The notes: generated from the sequence alone by a model not told the origin. A stretch of DNA of 64,000 nt from Acaryochloris sp. CCMEE 5410 (GCF_000238775.2 NZ_AFEJ02000004.1:56101-120100); one strand, 5' to 3'. Numbered from the stretch's first letter, positions 1-8,924 are shown. Translations and numbers: made by a program.

Positions 1-779
1 GACTTGTGGCTGTGGTCTGCCATGGCCCGCAAGTTTTAATTGAAGCAGATTTAATCCGGGATAGACGAGTCACTGGTTTTCGGGCCATTCGCAAAGACAT
101 TGTGAATGCGGGTGGGCAGTATCTTGATCAACCTGTCGTCATGGATGGCAATCTCATGACAGCTCGTCGTCCTAGCGATCTTCCTGTGTTCACTACGATG
201 CTTCTGCAAGAGCTAGGATTAACCATTCCAGGAAAACCGCTGCCATTGATAACGGATCAGACCTATCCCTGGTGGGAATTAGGGGAACTGTGGCAAGGCT
301 CTAGCAAGCAAGATATTTTGAATGCATTGAATACCGCAATTGTCGGTGAACGTTACACGCTTGCAGCCTTCCAAAAATACAAAGAACAAGCCACTAATGC
401 TGACTTCCGAATTTTAGTACAAGAGGTGATTGCCACGAAGCACCGCCATGTGGAACTCTTGGAATATCGTTTAAGGGACTTCGGTGAAACAGTCACCTGG
501 CAAGCCATAGGCAGCGAACCCTTAGTTGCATTGCAAAGCTGGCTCCAATCCAGTGATGACGAATCTTTAATGCGTAGAGCTTTGGGAGATTTACAAACAG
601 GTGCAGTGGATGCGCTGCACCTGAGTACTCAACTGACCGATCCACAAACGGCTGAGCTAATAAATCAAATCAGCGATAATCTACAGCATCATGTTGAAGG
701 CTTAGGGGAGCTTTACCGTGCTCGCTGGGGCGGTAAAGCAGTAAAGCCTCCCCTTCCAACCACAATGGCAATGGGCTAA
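1..779 (+). CDS. DJ-1/PfpI-type domain fused to a ferritin-like domain, 5' truncated
   Basis: The reading frame is open to the left edge of the window, so the true start lies outside. The visible part opens with the PfpI/DJ-1 nucleophile elbow (AVVCHGPQ, with the Cys the expected catalytic thiol) and continues to about residue 75 as the C-terminal half of a PfpI-like domain. After a Trp-rich linker, residues ~100-235 form a helical bundle with spaced Glu/His pairs (GERYTLAAF, KHRHVELLEY, QHHVEGLGE) typical of ferritin-like or DUF2383-type proteins. PfpI proteins are usually ~170-190 residues, so the helical tail is an added domain. It lies just upstream of a bacterioferritin-like gene in the same orientation, which suggests a shared stress or iron role. 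The domain calls are fairly firm; the function is inferred. Confidence 0.75.
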   Translation, partial: LVAVVCHGPQVLIEADLIRDRRVTGFRAIRKDIVNAGGQYLDQPVVMDGNLMTARRPSDLPVFTTMLLQELGLTIPGKPLPLITDQTYPWWELGELWQGSSKQDILNALNTAIVGERYTLAAFQKYKEQATNADFRILVQEVIATKHRHVELLEYRLRDFGETVTWQAIGSEPLVALQSWLQSSDDESLMRRALGDLQTGAVDALHLSTQLTDPQTAELINQISDNLQHHVEGLGELYRARWGGKAVKPPLPTTMAMG

Positions 780-842
780 ATCGGTCAGTTGTCGCATCTC
801 ATGAAAGCTGTGTTTTACATTTTGATTGCGAGTTAACCATTC

Positions 843-1304
843 ATGCCTAAGGAGTTACAATTGCTGGCTATAAAAGAACTAGATACTCAAAAGACAATTG
901 AATTGCTAAATCAGATTATGGAGTTTGAGCTAGCTGGGGTAGTTCGATATACACATTACAGTCTGATGGTTACTGGCCCAAACCGTTTACCCATTGTTGA
1001 ATTTTTCCAAGCACAAGCCAGTGAATCTTTACTTCATGCCCAAGAATCAGGGGAGATTCTAACGGGTTTAGAAGGACATCCAAGCCAACGGATTGCACCT
1101 ATCGAAGAAACAAATCAACATGCGGTTCGTGACCTGCTACAAGAAAGCCTCAATCATGAACAAAAAGCCTTGGTGCTATATAAACAGCTTCTAGAGGTCG
1201 TTTCTGGTGCCAGGGTCTATTTAGAAGAATTTGCTCGCACCCAAATTGGGCAAGAAGAAAGACACAACCTCGTCATCAAGAAAATGTTGCGTGACTTCAG
1301 TTGA
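843..1304 (+). CDS. Bacterioferritin-like diiron protein
   Basis: A 153-residue protein of the length usual for bacterioferritin (iron oxidation and storage in the cytoplasm). Four-helix ferroxidase-type residues are visible: Glu27/29 in MEFELAG, Glu61 and His65 in ESLLHAQES, Glu106 in NHEQKAL, and Glu138/139 with His141 in GQEERH. The region that carries the haem-ligand Met in E. coli Bfr has no Met, so haem binding is doubtful. It starts 63 bases after the preceding PfpI/ferritin-like gene in the same direction and may be co-transcribed. A Dps-like or other ferritin-like role is possible, but the family-level call is solid. Confidence 0.85.
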   Translation: MPKELQLLAIKELDTQKTIELLNQIMEFELAGVVRYTHYSLMVTGPNRLPIVEFFQAQASESLLHAQESGEILTGLEGHPSQRIAPIEETNQHAVRDLLQESLNHEQKALVLYKQLLEVVSGARVYLEEFARTQIGQEERHNLVIKKMLRDFS

Positions 1305-1447
1305 GGTAAGTAGTTGAATCTTTCTCGATAGCGAATCACTGGTGAAGTGGAAGAAAATAGGCAGGAATTCATCTCAAAGGTAGATTACGAGTCATAGCTA
1401 TACCCATTACGCTAGTCAGTAAATTGACTGAATAACTGAACTTGCCT

Positions 1448-1858
1448 ATGATCTCTATTCCCTCCTTGACACTGCAACAATTAGAACTCCTTAGACTAGC
1501 TAAGAAACACTCGAACGAGATAATTTTGCTCTTTTATGAAACGCCCGTTCTTAACGATAGGGAGCCACCGAAAGGGCATCCTCCAACCATTCAAGAACTG
1601 GTTGATGCTCAGCTGATTCAAGTCCAATCGAATGGAATTTCACTGAGAAATTCAGAGTTGCAACAGCGGAGTTGGGCAGACTATTGTGAAGGTCTAGGTC
1701 AACCCTCTCGATATGATTGGAGTCTATGGCGAAAGCAATTTTCTGACCATCCAGAAGGGTTAGACTACTTTATGGTACCGGGTGAAAATATGGAAGAATT
1801 TAGTCAGGTTTGGATACATGAGATCAGCCTGCAAGCGATTCAGCCCAGTAATTTATGA
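1448..1858 (+). CDS. Hypothetical protein
   Basis: A ~136-residue acidic soluble protein that I do not recognise. It begins with a helix rich in Leu/Gln (LTLQQLELLRLAKKHS). An aromatic segment (WADYCEGL, YDWSLWRKQF) and WIHEISLQAI near the end point to a folded globular protein. There is no signal peptide or membrane segment. An in-frame TTG at 1442 precedes the chosen ATG by two codons; neither has an obvious Shine-Dalgarno. The gene is isolated from the ferritin pair by 140 bases. Confidence 0.5.
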   Translation: MISIPSLTLQQLELLRLAKKHSNEIILLFYETPVLNDREPPKGHPPTIQELVDAQLIQVQSNGISLRNSELQQRSWADYCEGLGQPSRYDWSLWRKQFSDHPEGLDYFMVPGENMEEFSQVWIHEISLQAIQPSNL

Positions 1859-2059
1859 GAGGAACTTGCACCTATTAATGATTGGCTTGTTAGCGCTCAT
1901 AAGGTCTGGGGGCATGGTTCAAAAATAATGGATTTTGGGTTACACTTCCACTGCGAAATAAACCATTAATTTTCGATGGCTTGAGGTCTGCTTATTCCAA
2001 TCAGTTCAGACTATGCTCTTTGGAATCGCTTGAATCCCAATAGCTCCAGCCAGTGAGGA

Positions 2060-2116
2060 TGAGGTTCTCCCGTCAGCTACTCCTTAGGGCTTATACCCTG
2101 TCGTTCTAGAACCTCA
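2060..2116. other. Nested hairpin in a gene-free stretch (1859-2260)
   Basis: The 400 bases after the hypothetical gene hold no convincing reading frame. They do hold an inverted repeat TGAGGTTCT (2060-2068) / AGAACCTCA (2108-2116) that encloses a second small stem (AGGG / CCCT). It could be a structured RNA or the end of a decayed mobile element. No T-run follows, so a simple terminator is less likely. Confidence 0.3.
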
Positions 2117-2260
2117 CTGCGCATGAAGCAGCTGTGGTTCAGGAAGTATTGCAACAGTCCCAAATAGGAGTTCCCAAGAGTATGCCGAAAAAAAAGTAAT
2201 TGCGCAGTCGAGAATTGAGATTTTCAACTAGCGAACTGGTTCTAGATATCTTTGTTGCCA

Positions 2261-2711
2261 TTATTCCCAGTAGGCAATGGAGGTGGGCTGTTTGCGATGC
2301 AGTAGACAGACTTCTCTAACCTTGGCTAGAGAGACTTCCAGGCGTTCAGCAATCAACGCGAGTTTTTGATCCAATACCCTTGAAAACGCCATGAGCTGAT
2401 CGCGTTGCTCGAACAATGCTTTCCACAGATTGCCAAGCTTCTTCCAGGAGGTCTGGAGCATCACGTACAAATAATTCCTGTGATATTTCTTGAAGTTGCT
2501 GATCGCAACCGCCAATTTAGGCTTATCCAACTTCCCTAAGAAGCCGGATGGTCCTGAGAGCATCCAATCTTCCCCAAGGGTAAAAGGCGAGAGAGAATAA
2601 TTTCAGGCGATGTGCGACTAAAAGTTTGTAACCGTTGATTCCTCGTTTTCTCTGGCTAAATGTTGTGATCAGTAGCAACGTAGTATCAGTACTTTCAGGA
2701 AAGTTGCACAT
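2261..2711 (-). other. Two short overlapping minus-strand frames, possible gene relic
   Basis: Frames of 62 residues (2523-2711) and 100 residues (2261-2563) overlap in different phases on the minus strand. The larger has a plausible helical composition (LDQKLALIAERLEVSLAKV), but neither shows a recognisable family or a good ribosome site. They could be one frameshifted gene or chance frames. They lie next to a topoisomerase fragment, so the whole 1.9-3.1 kb stretch looks decayed. Confidence 0.2.
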
Positions 2712-2814
2712 CGCCTAATTTCTCCCATTTTCAGGCGAGCAATGTAGCGATCCTGAGGTCTCTTTTGGATCAAAACCTTATATTTTTCACCATGAGCCAG
2801 TTCATCAGCACCAG

Positions 2815-3066
2815 ATGATCCAGCGATCTCTCCGTTACAGCGAACAAACCCAGCAGTATGTCAGAAAATCCATCAAGCGGATTGCCAAACAGTTGGACAG
2901 TCGGCCCATCACCTGTTGTAAATACTACATACATCCGGTCAATATCGAGAGTTGTATCAAAGCCAAGCTCCTGAGTCTGATACAGCAGAAATTAGATGTC
3001 CCACTTCAGCTACTGCCTGATGAGCAAAGGATCTTGTTAGTCCTCCGCCAGATCTCATCTACTTAG
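2815..3066 (+). pseudogene. C-terminal fragment of DNA topoisomerase IB
   Basis: The 83-residue frame matches the tail of bacterial or poxvirus-like type IB topoisomerases: a helix ending IKRIAKQLDSRPITCCK followed by YYIHP. That is the place where family members read roughly VAKxLGNTPxxCRKxYIHP, with the Tyr as catalytic nucleophile. The N-terminal DNA-binding and remaining catalytic parts are absent upstream, so this is a truncated relic. Recognition is by motif only. Confidence 0.6.
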
Positions 3067-3131
3067 GGCTAGATCTTTCCTTTGACGTTCAAAAGCAGGG
3101 TTTGCTAGCATAAATGGCCCGAAAGTTCACT

Positions 3132-4376
3132 TCATTCAGTAGTTGGTCGGGCAGAGCTTTCAATCTTGTGATGATACCACCGCATCAATGGCGACGTACT
3201 CACACCATGTAAAACAATGGATGTAACCACGACGATATAGACTATCCAGGTCAATCGTTTAGCCAGAAACTCTTCTACGCCCTTGTTCAAGGCATAGGTC
3301 AAGTAATATAGCGAGCCTACCCCTCGAATGCCGAACCAGCCAAAGAGCCAGTGTGTCTGGACAGGTAAACAACTCCCTAACAGACTGATCCAAGCCCCAA
3401 GGGGACGAATCACGATCAACAGGAATCCAGCTAGAATTCCTGCCTGACCCGCGTATTGCAGCATTGGCTCAGCTATCAGAAGTGAGCCTAAGAGCACAAT
3501 AGTAATAATTTCAAGCAGTTTTTCGAACTGCTCAACCAGCGTCATTTGCGCCAGACGCTTATCCGGTTCATGGCGATAGTGACTGCGTAGCGTCATCCCC
3601 GCCACAAAGACAGCCAGGAAGCCGTAGCCATTAACAATTTCGGTGAGGGCATAGGTCAGTAAAATGGTACTTAGGACCACCAAATCTTCCATGAGATCAT
3701 CGGCAGGCTGGTGACGTTGCAGCTGCTGATCGATCCAATAAATCCCTTGGGCCACTATAGTACCCATGAGAATACCAGCAGTAATTGCCCATAGCAGATC
3801 GATGACCACCCACTGCTGGAGCCAGTCGTCTGGATATCCTTTTTGCAACCAGTAGAGTCCAAAATAAACAAAGGGGAAAGCTAGGGAATCATTTAAACCA
3901 CCCTCTGAGGTCAGGCCAAACCGCAGCTCATCATGATCATCTAGGTGCCCCATCTGTACCTCTGAAGCCAGAACAGGATCAGTTGGGGCTAATATGGCCC
4001 CGAGCAGGATGGCCGGTCCCCAGTCCAGATCAAGTAATCCATGGCTGAAGAGTGCGATCGCCCCAATAGACAAAGGCATCAAAATACCAATCAGTCTACC
4101 GGTAACTTGCCAATTGGCTGGATTCAGAGGTCGATTCATTTTCATGCCGCAGCCAAAGACCGACACAATTACCACAAACTCGGTGTACCGCTCGACTAGG
4201 GCCGTGCTGGGTTTCACTTGCAAAATGCCGATGCCATAGGGGCCTAGCAGTACCCCTACCATCAGATAGATTAAAGCGTAGGATAGCGGTAAGCGCGAGA
4301 TCCATCCTGACCCCAGCGTTACCGTCAAGATCAATAAACCAATAATCAGGAGGAAAGAAAGATAGGTATCGACCAA
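3132..4376 (-). CDS. Na+/H+ (monovalent cation:proton) antiporter, CPA1/NhaP type
   Basis: A 414-residue inner-membrane protein with about 12 hydrophobic segments, the normal length for a short CPA1 antiporter. The hallmark LAPTDPVLASEVQMG carries the TDPV motif with the ion-binding Asp of the transport core. GGLNDSLAFPFVYFG follows and corresponds to the conserved ND pair of the next core helix. There is no long cytoplasmic C-terminal regulatory tail. It is the last gene of a minus-strand group with an MscS channel and a winged-helix protein, about 200 bases after the channel gene. That suggests an osmotic or ionic homeostasis unit. Substrate (Na+, Li+ or K+) cannot be read from the sequence. 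Confidence 0.9.
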   Translation of the reverse strand: MVDTYLSFLLIIGLLILTVTLGSGWISRLPLSYALIYLMVGVLLGPYGIGILQVKPSTALVERYTEFVVIVSVFGCGMKMNRPLNPANWQVTGRLIGILMPLSIGAIALFSHGLLDLDWGPAILLGAILAPTDPVLASEVQMGHLDDHDELRFGLTSEGGLNDSLAFPFVYFGLYWLQKGYPDDWLQQWVVIDLLWAITAGILMGTIVAQGIYWIDQQLQRHQPADDLMEDLVVLSTILLTYALTEIVNGYGFLAVFVAGMTLRSHYRHEPDKRLAQMTLVEQFEKLLEIITIVLLGSLLIAEPMLQYAGQAGILAGFLLIVIRPLGAWISLLGSCLPVQTHWLFGWFGIRGVGSLYYLTYALNKGVEEFLAKRLTWIVYIVVVTSIVLHGVSTSPLMRWYHHKIESSARPTTE

Positions 4377-4573
4377 AAAGCTTTACTCCTCAGCGGTCTG
4401 CATCATTAAGTTCTATCTTGAGTTCCGTCGATAAACATCCCCTGTAGCGATATGGGATTATACTCTTCATTACTCAGTAAACTATGTTCCTGGCTCAAAG
4501 ACATCTCTCTGGAGAGGTAAGATTGTCCGAGAGTGACTCGCTCTTCCCACAAAACTTGACTGACGGTGGGGGT

Positions 4574-5470
4574 TTACGACGAAAAGCCAGCTTTATCATC
4601 CGATTGCCACTGAGTTAGTTCAATATCCAGGAGTCGGGGATAGGGAAGCGGGTGGCGAGCAAAAATTCCCTTGGCGCGGGTGATCAGATCAGTTTTATAG
4701 ACAAATTCATGACGAGCATCTAGGGGATAGCACTTGAGCTTAAATATGGTTCCCCAGGATTTCTCTTCTATCAACACCAGAACGGGTAGTTTCAGATGGG
4801 TGTACTTGCTGGTATAGGCCACCCGGTAAAGAATTCGCTTGACCAGCAATGTATCGACCTCATGCGCAAAATAGAACTCTGTAACCACCTGGGCTTCTAA
4901 ATCACCCATATTCGTATTGATGACGGCACTCGTCCAAATTTGGCTGTGGGGAATTGTGACGACACTATCCTCTGGGGTTTTTAGGCGAAGCCCCCGCAGG
5001 CCATAGCCAATCACCTCCCCGTAGTGTTGATTTATTTGTATACGATCGCCAATGCGGTAGGGGGCTTCAAATAGACTGAACACACCCGCAATAATGGAGC
5101 TTACTAAATCCTTGAAGGCAAATCCCAAGGCTACGGCAACCGTACCCGTAATCGCCAACAAATTCTCTCGGTTAATATTTAAAAACAAATCGATCAGTAC
5201 AGTGATTGCCGCCACCCAGATCATGAGGCGCATGAAGGGCAAAAATTGTTTGACCTGAAGTCGCCTTTCCCGAGGGACGTGCTCTGAAATCCAAGTGACT
5301 AGCCTGTCGCTAATCAGAATAGCCAGGTAGGCTGCCACTATGATCAGCAATGCTCTGGTGATCTTTCCCGCTGTAATCTGAGTCAGAATTTCTTTGGCCT
5401 TATCCGCAGTTTTGTTGGCCGTATTACCGGTGGATTGAGCCAATAAGGTAGTTTGCAAGAACATCAGCAT
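4574..5470 (-). CDS. Small-conductance mechanosensitive channel (MscS family)
   Basis: A 298-residue protein with N-terminal membrane helices (about residues 36-55 and 75-95) and the pore-lining TM3-like helix rich in Gly/Ala (ITGTVAVALGFAFKDLVSS). The MscS beta domain follows (FEAPYRIGDRIQI, GEVIGYGLRGLRLKTPEDSVVTIPHSQ). The start codon overlaps the stop of the upstream gene as TAATG, which indicates translational coupling. Its job is probably release of solutes on hypo-osmotic shock. The neighbouring antiporter supports an osmotic role. Confidence 0.9.
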   Translation of the reverse strand: MLMFLQTTLLAQSTGNTANKTADKAKEILTQITAGKITRALLIIVAAYLAILISDRLVTWISEHVPRERRLQVKQFLPFMRLMIWVAAITVLIDLFLNINRENLLAITGTVAVALGFAFKDLVSSIIAGVFSLFEAPYRIGDRIQINQHYGEVIGYGLRGLRLKTPEDSVVTIPHSQIWTSAVINTNMGDLEAQVVTEFYFAHEVDTLLVKRILYRVAYTSKYTHLKLPVLVLIEEKSWGTIFKLKCYPLDARHEFVYKTDLITRAKGIFARHPLPYPRLLDIELTQWQSDDKAGFSS

Positions 5471-6636
5471 TACTCTGGTGAATCAATCGCAAAATTATTA
5501 ACGGCTAGCTTGCGCTTTAGATGGGGATAGTGAATTGGGTTAATCCTTAGCATCTGGTCATGCTGCTCAATTAAGCCAGCCTGACGCAATTCCTGAATTT
5601 GATATTTCAGGGTCGAGGGCTCATCTCCCAAGCTTTCCGCCAAGCCAGCTAACGTAATCCCATCATGGAGAAGTAGGGAATAAAGCAGATAGTCGTCGTC
5701 TTCATCTGTATCTGGCAAGTTAGGTAAAGTGGGTGTTCGGCCCTTGAGGATTCCAACTGCTTCTGATTTTTCTGAGCGTGACTCGTAAGAGATCGAACGC
5801 AGAAATACCTGGATGGCCACTGTACTGACACCCTTTGAGACGGCGGCCAGTTGCTCAAAATAGTGGGTTTCGGGATTAGCATCCTCTTTCTGTTGGGAAG
5901 CGTTGTTGCCAAACTGATCAAATTGCAGATCAAACTGAGACACGATTCCCCTCAACCAGTTCTGTAACTGCTCTCCCTTGAGCTTCGGTAGAAACAGTGT
6001 CTCACCGCAGTAAGCCTCCAGGTGGCAGACGGCTTTGAGATACTGCCATGCCACCTGGCCGGAACCGAGTACCCAAAATCGGGAAGCATCTGGCAGCAGC
6101 ATATCCTGAAGATAATCAATACCAGTCAGACCATCCACGCTGCGGAGAAAACACCAGCTGAGGTTGGGAATGACAACGACCTCAAGCTGTCCAGAGGCAG
6201 TTGGGCTCAGACCTCGGCCCAACTGTTGCTGTAGTTTGGTTTGAATTGTGGCAGATGCGTCGGGTCGCCCGATCCACTCTAACAGGCGGATGGGAATCTG
6301 TTGCTGGGTCGCCCAATGCTCCGAACAGTCTGTTAAGAGTCGAGACACCGCCGTCACTGGGCTACTGAGAATAACAATAGAGTTATTGGCGGGAAGAGGG
6401 TGAGAGCGCCACTGCTCTAGGGCCTGATCTAGGGCAGAGTGGATAGCGTCTTGGCTAGCTGGATGACTGGGCAGCTTCTGTAGAGTTGCAATCAATTTTT
6501 CTAGCAGCGGCGGTGGTAGCTCAGATAGCGAGTTCTCAGGTTCTTGATGTTTGCTTTGATCGCTAGAAAACCAGTCAAAAAAAACCTGACGTTTTTCTAG
6601 AAACCAAGTCTGAAACCGTTGTAAGGGATGAACCAT
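5470..6636 (-). CDS. Hypothetical protein with C-terminal winged-helix domain
   Basis: A 388-residue soluble protein. The N-terminal ~50 residues are charged and low complexity. Residues ~85-235 alternate hydrophobic strands and helices (NNSIVILSSP, EVVVIPNLSW, FWVLGSGQVAWQYL), resembling an NTPase-like fold without a Walker motif. The C-terminal part (YLLYSLLLHDGITLAGLAES to RINPIHYPHL) is a MarR/ArsR-like winged helix. It is the first gene of the minus-strand group and its stop overlaps the MscS start. It might sense or regulate the channel's expression or act beside it at the membrane. I do not recognise the family; the DNA-binding idea is inference. Confidence 0.6.
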   Translation of the reverse strand: MVHPLQRFQTWFLEKRQVFFDWFSSDQSKHQEPENSLSELPPPLLEKLIATLQKLPSHPASQDAIHSALDQALEQWRSHPLPANNSIVILSSPVTAVSRLLTDCSEHWATQQQIPIRLLEWIGRPDASATIQTKLQQQLGRGLSPTASGQLEVVVIPNLSWCFLRSVDGLTGIDYLQDMLLPDASRFWVLGSGQVAWQYLKAVCHLEAYCGETLFLPKLKGEQLQNWLRGIVSQFDLQFDQFGNNASQQKEDANPETHYFEQLAAVSKGVSTVAIQVFLRSISYESRSEKSEAVGILKGRTPTLPNLPDTDEDDDYLLYSLLLHDGITLAGLAESLGDEPSTLKYQIQELRQAGLIEQHDQMLRINPIHYPHLKRKLAVNNFAIDSPE

Positions 6637-6651
6637 AGAATTTCCTAAGAT

Positions 6652-6979
6652 CTAAATTGAGGCGGCAGACCCACCATCTACTCTATAATTTGCCCCTACG
6701 ACAAAGCTAGAGAGTTCAGAACAGAGAAAGGTAATAACAGCAGCAACTTCTTGAGGTTTTCCACGCCGTTTTAGCTCTAAATGAGGACGTTTCTCTTTGA
6801 GAAATGAAGTAATGGCTTCATCAAATCTGACGCCTAGTTTTTCGGCCCGTTGCTCCTTCATGGCATCGGTTATGGGCGTTGCTACAAATGCTGGGAAAAC
6901 CAAATTAACCAAAATACCATCCTGAGCATAAGCTTTTGACAAATTTTTGGCAAAGTTGAGTACTGCTGCATTACAAGCT
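6652..6979 (-). pseudogene. C-terminal fragment of a short-chain dehydrogenase/reductase
   Basis: The frame reads NAAVLNFAKNLSKAYAQDG at its 5' end, followed by ILVNLVFPAFVATPIT and the typical SDR ending AAVITFLCSELSSFVVGANYRVDGG. These are the last ~105 residues of a classical SDR. The Rossmann glycine motif and catalytic YxxxK are missing because foreign DNA begins at about 6980. It sits 16 bases from the winged-helix gene and was probably the gene upstream in that cluster. Confidence 0.8.
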
Positions 6980-6982
6980 CAT

Positions 6983-7069
6983 TAGAGCATTTCCACCTGT
7001 AAATTTTTCCGGGTTTTCTTACTCTGCACTGATTTCAGGGAACCAGAGCTGTTGTCATTGATCAATTTA
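6983..7069. repeat. Copy 1 of a shared element end (CCACCTGTAAATTTTTCCGG)
   Basis: This stretch abuts the broken SDR gene and recurs in diverged form near 16483-16600 in the same direction. Both copies begin with the same 20 bases and then share TTTCTTACTCTGCA and the pattern AACCAGAGC(T/A)GTTG. It is most likely the end of an undefined mobile element that truncated the SDR gene and was later interrupted by the IS1595-like element. Confidence 0.55.
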
Positions 7070-7183
7070 GTTACGCTCTTTATGGATTCCCAGGGATCTG
7101 GCAGTAGAAGACAATTATCAGAGGTATAATGCCGTGAATCCCTTTCATAGCATGTACTGTAGTTCATCACAAATACTACACTG

Positions 7184-8226
7184 ATCAATCTTGAGTCGTT
7201 AATTGATGATGCCAAGTGCTTCGAAATCCTGCGTCAACTTCGATGGCCTCAAGGTGTCGATTGCTATGATTGCCAGTCCACAGATATCGTTAAGCGCGGC
7301 TTTAATGAAACTCAACCATTGCGTCAACGCTATCAGTGTAAGGCTTGTAAAAAGCGCTTCGACGACTTGAGTGATACGATTTTCGCTGGACATCACCAGC
7401 CCCTGCAAACTTGGATTGTATGCTTGTACTTCATGGGATTGAACCTGCCCAATCACCAAATCGCTAAAGAACTTGACCTCAATAAAGATGATGTTCAGGA
7501 TATGACATCTCAATTACGTCATGGCAGTGTTGCTAAAAAGCCTGTCGTCACCTTGCAAAGAGAAGTTGAGTGTGATGAAGCCTATGTTATTGCTGGCCAT
7601 AAAGGACAGCCAGAAGCGATCAAAAAAAAGAGAGAAAGTGACGTGGTCGTCGGCTATAAACGAAATCCGGCAGAGGCACAATCAACTACCCCGCTGCAAG
7701 CAGACGGGGTATGGAATACAATTTGCTCCCAAACCGTAGATTTTGATTGCAATCCCATTTCTTCGCTGCAAGCAGCGGGGAATCTACCCCTACTAGATTG
7801 AAGAAAGAGAAACCTCCGATCTTCGGCATAATCTAGCGTCAAGAAGAAGTTATTCTGAAGATGCTTCCCAATGTAAAGCAAGCCACCATTGCTCCGATAA
7901 TCCAAGACTCTATCGTTGCTGAAACGCTGATCTACACTGATGAATACGGCATCTACTCACGTTTAACGAAGTGGGGATATGACCATAAAACCGTCTGTCA
8001 CAATGCAGGAGAATATGCTCGTGATGAGGATGGAGATGGATTTTGTGAGGTGCATGTCAATACGATGGAAGGGTTCTGGTCCTTACTTCGATCTTGGCTT
8101 AGGCCACACCGAGGCATTTCGCAAGAGAAGTTGCCGCTATACTTGGGCTTCTTTGAGTTTGTTCACAACACTCGGAAGCGTGGTAAAAGACTACTTTCAT
8201 CTCTTTTAGAATGTCTTCTCAAGTAG
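7184..8226 (+). pseudogene. IS1595-family transposase, interrupted
   Basis: The frame opens near 7184 with a zinc-ribbon region (DCYDCQST, YQCKACKKRF). It then shows the first catalytic Asp in VECDEAYVIAGHKG, typical of ISXO2-like DDE transposases. The frame breaks near 7680, where hairpin-rich DNA is inserted. Homology resumes near 7801 (EKPPIFGII, then an in-frame TAG where Gln is expected) and continues with YTDEYGIYSRL and the C-terminal VNTMEGFWSLLRSWLRPHRG. The ATG start is also missing. This copy cannot encode an active enzyme by itself. Confidence 0.8.
7680..7803. repeat. Small hairpin-rich insertion inside the IS1595 transposase (IS200/IS605-type palindrome element)
   Basis: About 125 bases separate the two halves of the transposase. 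They hold three stems: CCCCGCTGC/GCAGACGGGG (7689-7709), CGCTGC/GCAGCG (around 7764-7777) and AATCT/AGATT (7781-7799). Subterminal imperfect palindromes without terminal inverted repeats are the signature of IS200/IS605 elements and their non-autonomous derivatives. It has no coding capacity. Confidence 0.55.
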
Positions 8227-8341
8227 ATCCCTGGAATCCATAAAGAGCGCTAGCCTTTAGTGCGTGCAAAGACTTCAAAGAGAAATTGATAGGCTGATAG
8301 ACTGAAGATATAGGTTAAATTTTCACTTCATTCTAACAATC

Positions 8342-8381
8342 AAGCTGGCAAATGTACCTGAGAGTTTGCCAGCTTCTTTTC
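8342..8381 (+). terminator. Rho-independent terminator-like hairpin
   Basis: An 11-bp perfect stem AAGCTGGCAAA (8342-8352) / TTTGCCAGCTT (8365-8375) is followed on the plus strand by a T-rich tail. It also lies directly after the stop codon of the minus-strand DUF2949 gene, so it may act in both directions and shield that gene from the IS. Confidence 0.6.
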
Positions 8382-8726
8382 TTAAGAAGTTAAAACCTTA
8401 GTACTATTCTGCACCCGCTTACTCATTCGCCACTCGAACGCCTGTCCTAACTGCTCAAGGTCAAGCAAACCATGTTGCCACAAGACTATATGAAGCTGCC
8501 CCCGTGAAGGGTTTTGGCTTCGCAGGGCTAGGTCTATAGCGTTGTCTGAAACCCCTAAATCAGTTTGGAGATAATCAATAAATTGTTGTTGGAAACGAGA
8601 ACTCATAAAATCAAGCAAAAACTGGCAAACAAAGCTATCAAATGCCTCTATGGTCTTGAGATAGTGGCCGATACTCTGACCAATACCCTTGAGTGACTGT
8701 GTGTGATAGTCTCGAATTCTAGTCAA
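8382..8726 (-). CDS. DUF2949 family protein
   Basis: A 114-residue protein whose C-terminal ~65 residues match the cyanobacterial DUF2949 pattern: FIDYLQTDLGVSDNAIDLAL, then a short spacer and LHIVLWQHGLLDLEQLGQAFEW. The family's usual wording is xPMVLWQYGLVTLxELxxIFDW. The N-terminal ~50 residues are an extra helical extension. Function is unknown. The family is characteristic of cyanobacteria and supports the assignment of the window. Confidence 0.7.
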   Translation of the reverse strand: MTRIRDYHTQSLKGIGQSIGHYLKTIEAFDSFVCQFLLDFMSSRFQQQFIDYLQTDLGVSDNAIDLALRSQNPSRGQLHIVLWQHGLLDLEQLGQAFEWRMSKRVQNSTKVLTS

Positions 8727-8924
8727 CCTGTCAACCCTGCTGATATTTGTCTTAAGAAATAAAAATAAGCTGTTCCCATTTCAGAGATTTTGAGGTGTTT
8801 CTCTAGCAAGGATGTAAGGGGCATGATAGATTTTTGATTCAGTTACAGGCTCTATTGTCCTTGACCCGTTTTTTCGATCCATGCATCCCCGACTCTTTAC
8901 TTACGCCCTGCTGAGCCTTCTCAT

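Larger units (their letters stand above)
7070..8250 (+). mobile_element. IS1595-family (ISXO2-like) insertion sequence, degenerate
   Basis: Inverted repeats bound the element. The left reads CGCTCTTTATGGATTCCCAG (from about 7074); the complement of the right end, about 8225-8249, reads CGCTCTTTATGGATTCCAGG. Inside is a broken plus-strand IS1595-type transposase gene. Its length of ~1.2 kb includes a ~125-bp secondary insertion; without that it is close to the usual ~1 kb. No target duplication could be fixed by eye. Confidence 0.7.

Noticed and set aside
6982..7215. 77-residue minus-strand frame across the element junction
   Set aside because: It reads through the repeated element end and the IS1595 inverted repeat, with no family resemblance.
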